Shown piece by piece: positions 1 through 4,987 of a stretch of DNA of 5,890 nt (position 1 is its first letter; each line of letters opens with the position of its first letter). The position numbers were made by a program, and so were the translations under genes. The DNA lies in NCBI GenBank assembly GCA_025357975.1, contig JANYKY010000289.1, forward strand, positions 1 to 5,890, given 5' to 3'. The notes under the pieces are model-generated. The model had not been told where the DNA came from and did not search any database. It worked only from the letters and a program-made list of their open reading frames with translations. The DNA is from Gemmatimonadaceae bacterium (GTDB lineage Bacteria > Gemmatimonadota > Gemmatimonadetes > Gemmatimonadales > Gemmatimonadaceae).

Positions 1-2
1 CA

Positions 3-341
3 AAATTTCGCGGACGGCTGAAGGATTTCCGTGATCGCGGGTATCGCTTCGCTGTGGATGATGCCGGCAGTGGCTATGCGGGATTGGGATCAATTGCCAA
101 CCTCGAGCCGAATTTTATCAAGCTCGACATATCACTGATCAACTGCATCGATGTGAATTTCATCAAGCAGAGTCTGGTCGAAGGCATGGTGCGATTCGCT
201 AACGATCAGAATGCGATGGTGATTGCGGAGGGCGTCGAAACTGCAGAGGAGTACGAGGCCGTCAAGCAGCTTGGTGTACATCTCGTGCAGGGGTTCTATC
301 TGCATCCGCCGCAGCCGGAACCAGCGGCACTAAGAGCTTGA
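3..341 (+). CDS. EAL-domain cyclic-di-GMP phosphodiesterase, C-terminal part (5' end outside window)
   Basis: The reading frame is open from the first complete codon at base 3, so the gene starts upstream of the window; the GTG at 54 lies inside the domain and is not a start. The visible 112 residues are the C-terminal half of an EAL domain, which hydrolyses cyclic-di-GMP to pGpG. Visible motifs are DDAGSGY at 19-25 (family DDFGTGY), FIKLD at 38-42, AEGVET at 75-80 and VQGF at 95-98. The spacings D20-K40 (20), K40-E76 (36) and E76-Q96 (20) match the metal-binding and catalytic residues of characterised EAL enzymes, so this half looks catalytically intact. The EAL signature itself and any GGDEF, PAS or receiver domain would lie upstream and cannot be judged. 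The protein ends about 14 residues after QGF, with a short Pro-rich tail. It converges on waaA. Family assignment is secure; activity is inferred. Confidence 0.93.
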   Translation, partial: KFRGRLKDFRDRGYRFAVDDAGSGYAGLGSIANLEPNFIKLDISLINCIDVNFIKQSLVEGMVRFANDQNAMVIAEGVETAEEYEAVKQLGVHLVQGFYLHPPQPEPAALRA

Positions 342-374
342 AGCCACAAGCCACAAGCCACAAGCCACAAGCCT
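341..374. repeat. 7-bp tandem repeat (AAGCCAC, four copies plus a partial fifth)
   Basis: Four perfect consecutive copies of AAGCCAC start at 341, 348, 355 and 362, followed by AAGCCT at 369-374. The first base of the array is the last base of the EAL gene's TGA stop codon, and the array fills most of the 48-bp gap between that gene and the convergent waaA stop. A 7-bp unit is not a multiple of three, but only the stop codon is touched, so copy-number change would not alter either protein. No dyad symmetry is visible, so it does not look like a terminator. Confidence 0.9.
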
Positions 375-389
375 CGCAGCCAAGAACTG

Positions 390-1682
390 CTAAAGCGCGG
401 GGAATAGAGAATCGAGAAGTTCTAACGAACGGTCTGCCGCGCCGATTCCAGCTTCAACTACTCTTCGCGCTGACGCACTCGCCCGAGCCAGCACGGCCGG
501 ATTTCGAAACCACGCCTGAAGCCGGGCGGAGATGTCACCGGGGCCGGAGCATCTCATCGCACCACCGCCACTGATCAGCAGCGCTGCATCGCGATTGTCT
601 GTGTGCATCGGACCGATCAGCACCGGCGCACCGAACGCCGCGGGCTCGAGCAAGGAATGCAATCCGGCGCTGTGAAATCCGCCGCCTACATACGCGGCGG
701 TGGCGATCGAGTACAGGTCGGCGAGAAGGCCGTATTGATCGACGAGGAGAACCTCGGTCGCGCGCGCTTCTGGTTCGCTTGTGCGTGAAAGAGAAAGTGA
801 ATTATCTGCGGCCCACTTCTCGATCGCATCCAACTTGACCGGCGTGAGCTCGTGCGGAGCGATGATCAGGCGCGATGCGGGCACCAGTTTCCTTGTCTGC
901 ATCCAGGCAGAAAGCAGGCGTTCCTCATCTCCTGGCCACGTCGACCCCGCGACGAGTGTGAGTCGCGGATCCTTGAAGCGTTTAGCAAGCGCATCGCGCT
1001 CGACGCTTCGCCTATTCGCTTTCGCCCAGACCTGATCGTATCGGGTATCACCGGTAACCGTCATGCGATCGCCGCGAACTCCCATTTCGAGCAGGCGTTG
1101 CGCGTCGGCGGGAGCGATGGCGCCAACAACGTCGAGTGCAGCGTACGCATCTCGAAGCGCCATGAGTGCAACTCCGGAACGCCGCTGTGAAGATTCCGGC
1201 ACGGTGGCGCTCAAGAGCGCGGTCCTGACGCCCCGCGCCGATGCGCGCTCGACTAGCACGGGCCATACGTCGAGTTTGCTGAAGACAATCGCTGTCGGGC
1301 GAATCATGTCGAGAGCGCGCTCGGAATCAGCTGCGGTGTCGAATGGCAGGTAGTCGGTAAAATCTGCTCCGACCGTCTGGGCGAACCGCTCAGCGCTCGG
1401 GGAAAAATAAGTGAAAATCACCTGCGCATTTTCATGACGCTGGCGAAACCGCTCCACCACCGGCAGGGCCTGCAGCCCCTCGCCCACGGACGGGGCGTGC
1501 ATCCATAGAAGTGGTCGCGTCGTATCGCGATGAGCGCTCGCCCATTTGTTGTACCGCTCGAGCAGGCCTCGTCGGCCGCTAAGCGCCCGCAGAAATTTTG
1601 TGTCACGGGCGGGAGCAACCGCTGTCGCGAGCCTGCTGATCGCACCGGCGGCAACGTACGGAATCCGGATGAGCGAATTCAT
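390..1682 (-). CDS. waaA: 3-deoxy-D-manno-octulosonic acid (Kdo) transferase
   Basis: A 430-residue protein of normal WaaA/KdtA length. The enzyme transfers Kdo from CMP-Kdo to the lipid A precursor on the cytoplasmic face of the inner membrane, the first step of LPS core assembly. The N-terminal half has LLWMHAPSVGEG (58-69), where E68 in the SVGE motif is the expected catalytic base. The C-terminal half has VTGDTRYD (209-216), AGSTWPGDEE (245-254), IIAPHELT (273-280) and YVGGGFHSAGLHSLLEPAAFG (331-351), the conserved GT-B nucleotide-sugar site. The stretch FSKLDVWP (134-141) replaces the enterobacterial TELWP type and resembles the Lys-containing version I recall from Bacteroidota-like enzymes. 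The N-terminus is weakly hydrophobic, consistent with membrane association. The ATG at 1682 has a modest GGGG about 8 bases upstream. It lies 34 bp behind the DsbA-like gene on the same strand, so the two are probably co-transcribed. One versus two Kdo additions cannot be read from sequence. Confidence 0.95.
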   Translation of the reverse strand: MNSLIRIPYVAAGAISRLATAVAPARDTKFLRALSGRRGLLERYNKWASAHRDTTRPLLWMHAPSVGEGLQALPVVERFRQRHENAQVIFTYFSPSAERFAQTVGADFTDYLPFDTAADSERALDMIRPTAIVFSKLDVWPVLVERASARGVRTALLSATVPESSQRRSGVALMALRDAYAALDVVGAIAPADAQRLLEMGVRGDRMTVTGDTRYDQVWAKANRRSVERDALAKRFKDPRLTLVAGSTWPGDEERLLSAWMQTRKLVPASRLIIAPHELTPVKLDAIEKWAADNSLSLSRTSEPEARATEVLLVDQYGLLADLYSIATAAYVGGGFHSAGLHSLLEPAAFGAPVLIGPMHTDNRDAALLISGGGAMRCSGPGDISARLQAWFRNPAVLARASASARRVVEAGIGAADRSLELLDSLFPAL

Positions 1683-1716
1683 CCGTACGACCCCGAATCT
1701 CGAAAACGCTCGAGCG

Positions 1717-2430
1717 CTACGGTGCGGAGCCGGAATTTTTCTTGATCGCAGCGTTAAGCGCGCCGCGCATCGAGTCGATCGGCTGCGCGCCGATCAGCAT
1801 CTGGTCACCGATCAGAAAACTCGGGGTCGACTGAACGCCTGCTTGTGAAAGGCGCTCGCGATCAGCCTGTATCATCGGAAGCATCGTTCCTGAGTCAACG
1901 CACTTTGCCCAAGTCGTCACGTCAACTCCAACCGACTTCGCAATCGAGTCGAGTACGGGCCGAGGCTGCTGCATGCTCTCCCATTGGGACTGCGTAATGA
2001 ACAGCGCGTCATGATATTGCCAGAACTTGTTCTGCGCGCTCGCACACATCGCCGCCTGCGCTGTAATGAGGGCGAACGGGTGCTGGCCAAGCGGAAAGTT
2101 CACATACGCAACCTTTACCTTCCCGGCACGTACGTATTCCTTGATAAACGCAGCATAAGTGTCGTCGTGCCATTGCTTGCAATATGGACATTGAAAATCG
2201 CTTGCAATGATCACCCAGGTTTTTGCTGTGCTATCGCCCATGATGCGGCCGTGGTCGGCGGCGATGACCATTGGGTCAGTCGGCGCCGGTGCGGCGGGCT
2301 TCTGTGCTGTCGATGTGGCGGTGGGGCCTGGCGACGCGTCGGCGCGAGGCGTCGAGCCGGCCGGGCTGCACGCAATGGAGAGCATCGCGGCGGCTACAAA
2401 GACGCTTAAGTTGACTCTGTAAGTCGGCAT
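1717..2430 (-). CDS. DsbA-family thiol:disulfide oxidoreductase, predicted lipoprotein
   Basis: A 237-residue thioredoxin-fold protein exported to the envelope. Residues 1-20 form a signal peptide ending in LSIAC, so C21 is a probable lipidation site (Ser rather than Leu at -3 makes the lipobox permissive rather than ideal). A Pro/Ala/Thr-rich linker spans about 22-53. The active site is CPYC at 81-84 within SDFQCPYC, and the cis-proline loop is STPSFLIG with P203. The central segment containing KFWQYHDALF (135-144) is the helical insertion typical of the DsbA/Thioredoxin_4 group. Two further cysteines, C129 and C177, could form a second structural disulfide, as occurs in several family members. 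Partners are unknown; no DsbB or VKOR gene is in the window. It may introduce or isomerise disulfides in envelope proteins. The ATG at 2430 has no clear Shine-Dalgarno sequence, so leaderless or SD-independent initiation is possible. It precedes waaA with a 34-bp gap. Confidence 0.92.
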   Translation of the reverse strand: MPTYRVNLSVFVAAAMLSIACSPAGSTPRADASPGPTATSTAQKPAAPAPTDPMVIAADHGRIMGDSTAKTWVIIASDFQCPYCKQWHDDTYAAFIKEYVRAGKVKVAYVNFPLGQHPFALITAQAAMCASAQNKFWQYHDALFITQSQWESMQQPRPVLDSIAKSVGVDVTTWAKCVDSGTMLPMIQADRERLSQAGVQSTPSFLIGDQMLIGAQPIDSMRGALNAAIKKNSGSAP

Positions 2431-2467
2431 TCGCTAAATAGGTGGCGGAGTCGGGCGATTAATCAGG
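2431..2467. promoter_or_regulatory. Divergent intergenic gap expected to carry two promoters
   Basis: Only 37 bp separate the start of the minus-strand DsbA-like gene from the plus-strand TPM gene, so at least one promoter must lie here or inside the 5' coding ends. I cannot identify convincing -35/-10 pairs. On the minus strand TTAATC and TATTTA are about 16 bp apart, but both are weak matches. TATAGT at 2488-2493 on the plus strand resembles a -10 box but lies inside the annotated reading frame and lacks a -35. Confidence 0.3.
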
Positions 2468-3373
2468 ATGGAGGAAAGTAACATCAGTATAGTAGTGAGG
2501 ACGCGGCGGGCTGCGCTCAACGCTGGACTTGTACTGGTCGCCGTCACCTCCGTGGCGACGTCCGCTCGGGCGTTCGCACAGCAGTCGGTCATTCCCGCTC
2601 CAGTGGGTCTGGTCAACGATTTTGCGCACGTGCTCGACAGCGGGGCGATCGAGCGCATGACGCGCATCGCCGAAGATGTGCGGACGAAATCGCGCGGCGA
2701 GATGACAATCGTCACGCTGCCTGACCTCGGTGGGCGTGATGTCGCGGATGTTGCGCTCGACATCGGGAGAACCTGGAAGGTCGGAAAGATCGGGAACCCC
2801 GGTGACGCCACGCGCAATGCAGGTGCGGTGATTCTGCTCGTGCCGAAAGAGACCAACAGCGAGGGGCGCGGCCGATGTTTCGTGCTCACTGGGCAGGGCA
2901 CGGAGGGTTTCATTACCGATGCGACTGCCGGGGAGATTTGCAGGGAAGCGACTCCGAGCTTTGCCAATAAGGATTATTCCAGCGGGCTCGAGCTCGTAAC
3001 GCTTCGGACCGCGCAGCGCTTTGCGACTGAGTTCAACTTTACGCTCGATACGGCGTTCGTCGCGCCACTTGCTCCGCTGCCGGAGAGCTCACAGCGCTCG
3101 GGCGGGGGAATTCCGCCGCGACTCTACTTTTTTGCTTTCGTCATAATTTTGATGATCGTGCAGAGAATTGCACGGCGCGGTGGCCGAAGCGGATGCGGAG
3201 GTGGTGGCGGAGGCGGCGGTGTGCTTCCGTGGGTATTGATGAGCGCGCTTAACTCGGGCGGAAGCCGCGGCGGTGGATGGGGTGGCGGCGGCGGAGGAGG
3301 CGGTGGTGGTGGTTTCGGAGGTTTTGGCGGCGGAGGGGGATTCTCCGGTGGTGGTGGTGGGTCGAGTTGGTAG
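2468..3373 (+). CDS. TPM-domain (YgcG-like) secreted membrane protein with glycine-rich tail
   Basis: A 301-residue envelope protein of the TPM_phosphatase/YgcG type. A signal peptide runs to about residue 38 (RTRR, then a hydrophobic stretch, then ARAFAQ). The TPM domain spans roughly 47-195: VNDFAHVLDSG (49-59) is the typical opening, followed by RGEMTIVTLPDLGGRD (76-91), a GAVILLV strand (119-125) and a GQGTEGFITDATAGEI segment (142-157). One transmembrane helix lies at about 219-233 and precedes a cytosolic basic patch (RIARRGGR). The C-terminal ~60 residues are mainly glycine and end in GGGGSSW, like the tails of many YgcG proteins. TPM proteins are linked to membrane protein quality control and photosystem repair (plant TLP18.3); phosphatase activity is reported for some, but the bacterial role is unsettled. 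LemA, a frequent neighbour, is two genes downstream. The start is uncertain: ATG 2468 is used here, but GTG 2495 gives a cleaner signal peptide. Confidence 0.9.
   Translation: MEESNISIVVRTRRAALNAGLVLVAVTSVATSARAFAQQSVIPAPVGLVNDFAHVLDSGAIERMTRIAEDVRTKSRGEMTIVTLPDLGGRDVADVALDIGRTWKVGKIGNPGDATRNAGAVILLVPKETNSEGRGRCFVLTGQGTEGFITDATAGEICREATPSFANKDYSSGLELVTLRTAQRFATEFNFTLDTAFVAPLAPLPESSQRSGGGIPPRLYFFAFVIILMIVQRIARRGGRSGCGGGGGGGGVLPWVLMSALNSGGSRGGGWGGGGGGGGGGGFGGFGGGGGFSGGGGGSSW
2470..2478 (+). promoter_or_regulatory. Strong Shine-Dalgarno-like sequence inside the annotated 5' end of the TPM gene
   Basis: GGAGGAAAG begins on the last base of the assigned ATG at 2468, so it cannot serve that codon. 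The next in-frame conventional start, GTG 2495, is 20 bases beyond GGAGG, longer than usual. An in-frame ATC at 2483 is at ideal spacing (8 bases) but would be a very rare start codon. The site suggests that true initiation is downstream of 2468. Confidence 0.45.
3197..3364 (+). repeat. Glycine-codon (GGN) low-complexity tract
   Basis: Two blocks of near-continuous glycine codons encode residues 244-251 and 264-299 of the TPM protein, broken by Phe, Trp, Ser and Arg. Codons vary (GGC, GGT, GGA, GGG), so this is a protein-level composition bias more than a clean DNA microsatellite, although runs such as GGTGGTGGTGG near the end could slip. The opposite strand gives an open proline-rich frame that is only a shadow of this tract. 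Confidence 0.85.
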
Positions 3374-3429
3374 CACAAGGCCTGTGGCTTCTAAAAGCGT
3401 CGTTCCTCAAAAGTGGACTTGGTTAAAAG

Positions 3430-4140
3430 ATGGCAATGAAAGTTGACGAGCTCGTCCCGCAGCTTCGTGGTGCATACGGCACGACACTCAAATCCGTCGT
3501 CCTCTACGGGTCCGCTGTTGCCGGCGAGCATATCGCGAAAAAATCGGACTATAATATTCTCGTCATTCTCGACGCGGTCCCTCTCGACCGGCTTGCCGCC
3601 GTCGGAGCAGTCCTGCGCGCGTGGAGTGAAGCAGGGAATCCCGCGCCGATGACATTCACGTCGGCGGAATGGAAATCGTCGTCCGACGTCTTTCCGATGG
3701 AATACGCGGATATCCTGGAGCGGCATAAAGTCCTCTTCGGAGAAGATCCGACGACAGGTGTTACCGTTTCACGGTCGGATCTGCGTCTGCAGGTAGAACA
3801 GCAGGCGCTTGGTAAGTTGCTTCACATGCGACGCGCGGCGATGGCAGCGGGCGACGCTGGCGGAGAGCAATTGAAGCTGCTCGAGGTGAGCCTGAGTGCC
3901 ATCATGGTGGTGTTTCGCGGAGTTGCCCGGCTACATGGCGCAGTGCCTCCGCAGGATTATTCGGAGCTCAGCGCACTCGTCGGAGAACGCGCGGGTTTCG
4001 ATTCCGCACCAGTGCAGCGGGTCGTCAGGCATGTTCGAGGTACTGAGAAGCTCAAGAAAGAAGATGCTCAAGGTGTGCTTGCGGCGTACCTGTCTGGACT
4101 CGAACACCTGGTAGCCTATCTCGACCGGTTCGCGGCTTAA
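3430..4140 (+). CDS. Nucleotidyltransferase-fold protein of unknown function
   Basis: A 236-residue, apparently cytoplasmic protein with no signal peptide. Residues 22-48 carry the polymerase-beta-type nucleotidyltransferase signature: VVLYGSAVAG (GS at 27-28), then a 10-residue gap to SDYNILVIL (39-47). The second acidic residue of the usual DxD pair is Asn (D40-Y-N42), so metal binding may be altered. A second segment, EYADILERHKVLFGED (91-106), follows; the rest (about 115-236) is predicted helical, with many Leu/Ala/Arg residues and no motif I recognise. The overall shape resembles stand-alone nucleotidyltransferase-domain proteins, some of which (MNT-type) act as antitoxins or modify RNA or protein, but no HEPN partner lies adjacent and I do not assign a substrate. 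It sits 56 bp after the TPM gene and 55 bp before lemA. Start is ATG 3430 or ATG 3436; neither has a good ribosome binding site. Confidence 0.8.
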   Translation: MAMKVDELVPQLRGAYGTTLKSVVLYGSAVAGEHIAKKSDYNILVILDAVPLDRLAAVGAVLRAWSEAGNPAPMTFTSAEWKSSSDVFPMEYADILERHKVLFGEDPTTGVTVSRSDLRLQVEQQALGKLLHMRRAAMAAGDAGGEQLKLLEVSLSAIMVVFRGVARLHGAVPPQDYSELSALVGERAGFDSAPVQRVVRHVRGTEKLKKEDAQGVLAAYLSGLEHLVAYLDRFAA

Positions 4141-4183
4141 AACTTCGCGCCGGATTTTGCGTACGTTAATTCGACACACTAAC

Positions 4184-4187
4184 GAGG
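4184..4187 (+). promoter_or_regulatory. Ribosome binding site fixing the lemA start
   Basis: GAGG lies 8 bases before the ATG at 4196. This supports that codon over the in-frame TTG at 4157, which would add 13 residues with no lipoprotein character ahead of the signal peptide. Confidence 0.6.
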
Positions 4188-4195
4188 TTCCGATA

Positions 4196-4771
4196 ATGAA
4201 ATCCCGCTCACTTGTACTTCTTCTCCCGCTCATGCTCGGCGCATGCGGTTACAATAGAATCCAGACGCTCGACGAGCAGGCTGCGTCGGCCAAGCAGCAG
4301 ATCGAAGTCCAGCTTCAGCGCCGGGCCGATCTCGTTCCGAACATGGTCGCGACCGTAAAGGGCTATGCGACCCACGAGGAAGCCGTCTTTACTGAAGTGG
4401 CTACCGCACGTGCAGCCGTTGGGGGGGCCATCAAGTCGGGCGATCCAGCGCAGCAGGTTGCGGCAGATGCGCAGCTAACCGGTGCGCTCGGACGCCTGAT
4501 CGCAGTTTCCGAAGCCTATCCGCAGCTCAAGGCCGATGCGGAGTTTCTGCGGCTGCAGGATGAGCTCGCTGGAACGGAGAACCGGATAGCGGTGTCGCGT
4601 AGTGACTACAACGCCGCGGTGAAGGACTACAATACGTACATTCGCGGATTCCCCCAGGCCATGACGGCCAAAGTAACCGGTGCGAGGGCGCGGCCATACT
4701 ACGAAGCAGCCCCCGGGTCGAACGTCGTGCCGACGGTCGATTTCTCCAAGCCGGCGGGGGCGCCAAGGTAA
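4196..4771 (+). CDS. lemA: LemA family lipoprotein
   Basis: A 191-residue LemA-family protein of normal length. The N-terminus MKSRSLVLLLPLMLGAC is a lipoprotein signal with lipobox LGAC, giving a lipidated C17 followed by GYN, the common start of mature LemA proteins. Family hallmarks follow: QLQRRADLVPNMVATVKGYATHE, the helical core, SEAYPQLKADAEFLRLQDEL and GTENRIAVSRSDYNAAVKDYN, ending with YIRGFP. The fold is an extended four-helix bundle. The molecular function is not established; in several bacteria LemA proteins are linked to the envelope and are often encoded next to TPM (YgcG) proteins or the HtpX protease. Here a TPM gene is two genes upstream on the same strand. The tail after about residue 155 is Pro/Ala-rich and poorly conserved. 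It is the last gene before a strong terminator, so it ends the transcription unit. The start at 4196 is preferred for its ribosome binding site and lipobox. Confidence 0.94.
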   Translation: MKSRSLVLLLPLMLGACGYNRIQTLDEQAASAKQQIEVQLQRRADLVPNMVATVKGYATHEEAVFTEVATARAAVGGAIKSGDPAQQVAADAQLTGALGRLIAVSEAYPQLKADAEFLRLQDELAGTENRIAVSRSDYNAAVKDYNTYIRGFPQAMTAKVTGARARPYYEAAPGSNVVPTVDFSKPAGAPR

Positions 4772-4792
4772 GTTGGAATGAGAGCAAAAATG

Positions 4793-4817
4793 CTGGCCCT
4801 TCGGGGCCAGTTTTTTT
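4793..4817 (+). terminator. Rho-independent terminator after lemA
   Basis: CTGGCCC (4793-4799) and GGGCCAG (4804-4810) form a perfect 7-bp, GC-rich stem closed by a UUCG tetraloop in the extra-stable C(UUCG)G context, followed at once by seven T (4811-4817). It starts 21 bp after the lemA stop. Five A (4786-4790) on the other side could give weaker function on the minus strand, but no minus-strand gene ends here. Confidence 0.95.
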
Positions 4818-4856
4818 ATGGACTGTTTTTTTCTCGAACACTTTGCAGACAGTCTC

Positions 4857-4885
4857 TTGACACTCTCAAGTTCGGCCTGTAACTA
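4857..4885 (+). promoter_or_regulatory. Candidate promoter for the SusC-type receptor gene
   Basis: TTGACA at 4857-4862 is a perfect -35 consensus. At 17-bp spacing the -10 would be TAACTA (4880-4885), a poor match, preceded by TG in a near-extended -10 position. An AT-rich stretch (TTAATAA near 4894-4900) follows. Position between the lemA terminator and the receptor start is right, but the -10 is weak and the promoter consensus of this lineage is not known to me. Confidence 0.35.
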
Positions 4886-4900
4886 ACTGGCGATTAATAA

Positions 4901-4920
4901 ACGCGACTAATTCGTCGCGT
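4901..4920. repeat. Perfect inverted repeat in the receptor 5' leader
   Basis: ACGCGAC (4901-4907) and GTCGCGT (4914-4920) are exact reverse complements separated by TAATTC. This 20-bp element lies just downstream of the candidate promoter and about 68 bp before the receptor start. It could be a dimeric regulator's operator or an RNA hairpin in the leader; there is no T-run after it, so it is not a terminator. The rest of the leader to 4975 is GC-rich with no open frame I would call a gene. Confidence 0.6.
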
Positions 4921-4977
4921 GCTCCCGGGCGCACCGGCATTCGGCCAGGCGCGGCACCGGGCATTACTACAACCGAT

Positions 4978-4983
4978 GGAGAA
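4978..4983 (+). promoter_or_regulatory. Ribosome binding site favouring the GTG start at 4988
   Basis: GGAGAA lies with 6 bases between GGAG and the GTG at 4988. It overlaps the in-frame ATG at 4976 and so cannot serve that codon, which has no Shine-Dalgarno sequence of its own. This points to GTG as the start. Confidence 0.6.
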
Positions 4984-4987
4984 CAGC

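Noticed and set aside
2488..2493. TATAGT as a -10 box for the TPM gene
   Set aside because: No -35 at suitable spacing, and transcription would start inside the signal peptide codons unless translation begins further downstream than any plausible start.
2434..2967. 177-residue minus-strand open frame
   Set aside because: It covers the signal peptide and TPM domain on the opposite strand and has no recognisable domain.
3124..3378. Minus-strand proline-rich open frame opposite the TPM gene tail
   Set aside because: It is the reverse complement of glycine codons in the TPM gene; composition alone explains it, and no start signal or domain supports it.
3384..3390. GTGGCTT, the reverse complement of the 7-bp repeat unit at 341-374
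   Set aside because: A single 7-mer match is expected by chance in a window this size when both strands are counted.
3430..4140. MNT/HEPN toxin-antitoxin interpretation of the nucleotidyltransferase gene
   Set aside because: No adjacent gene resembles a HEPN toxin; the neighbours are TPM and LemA envelope proteins, and the protein is longer than typical MNT antitoxins.
4820..4855. Possible second hairpin (GACTGT ... ACAGTC) with a T-run near 4825
   Set aside because: The stem is only 6 bp with a loop of more than 20 bases and the T-run is inside the loop, so it does not work as a terminator; the real one is at 4793-4817.
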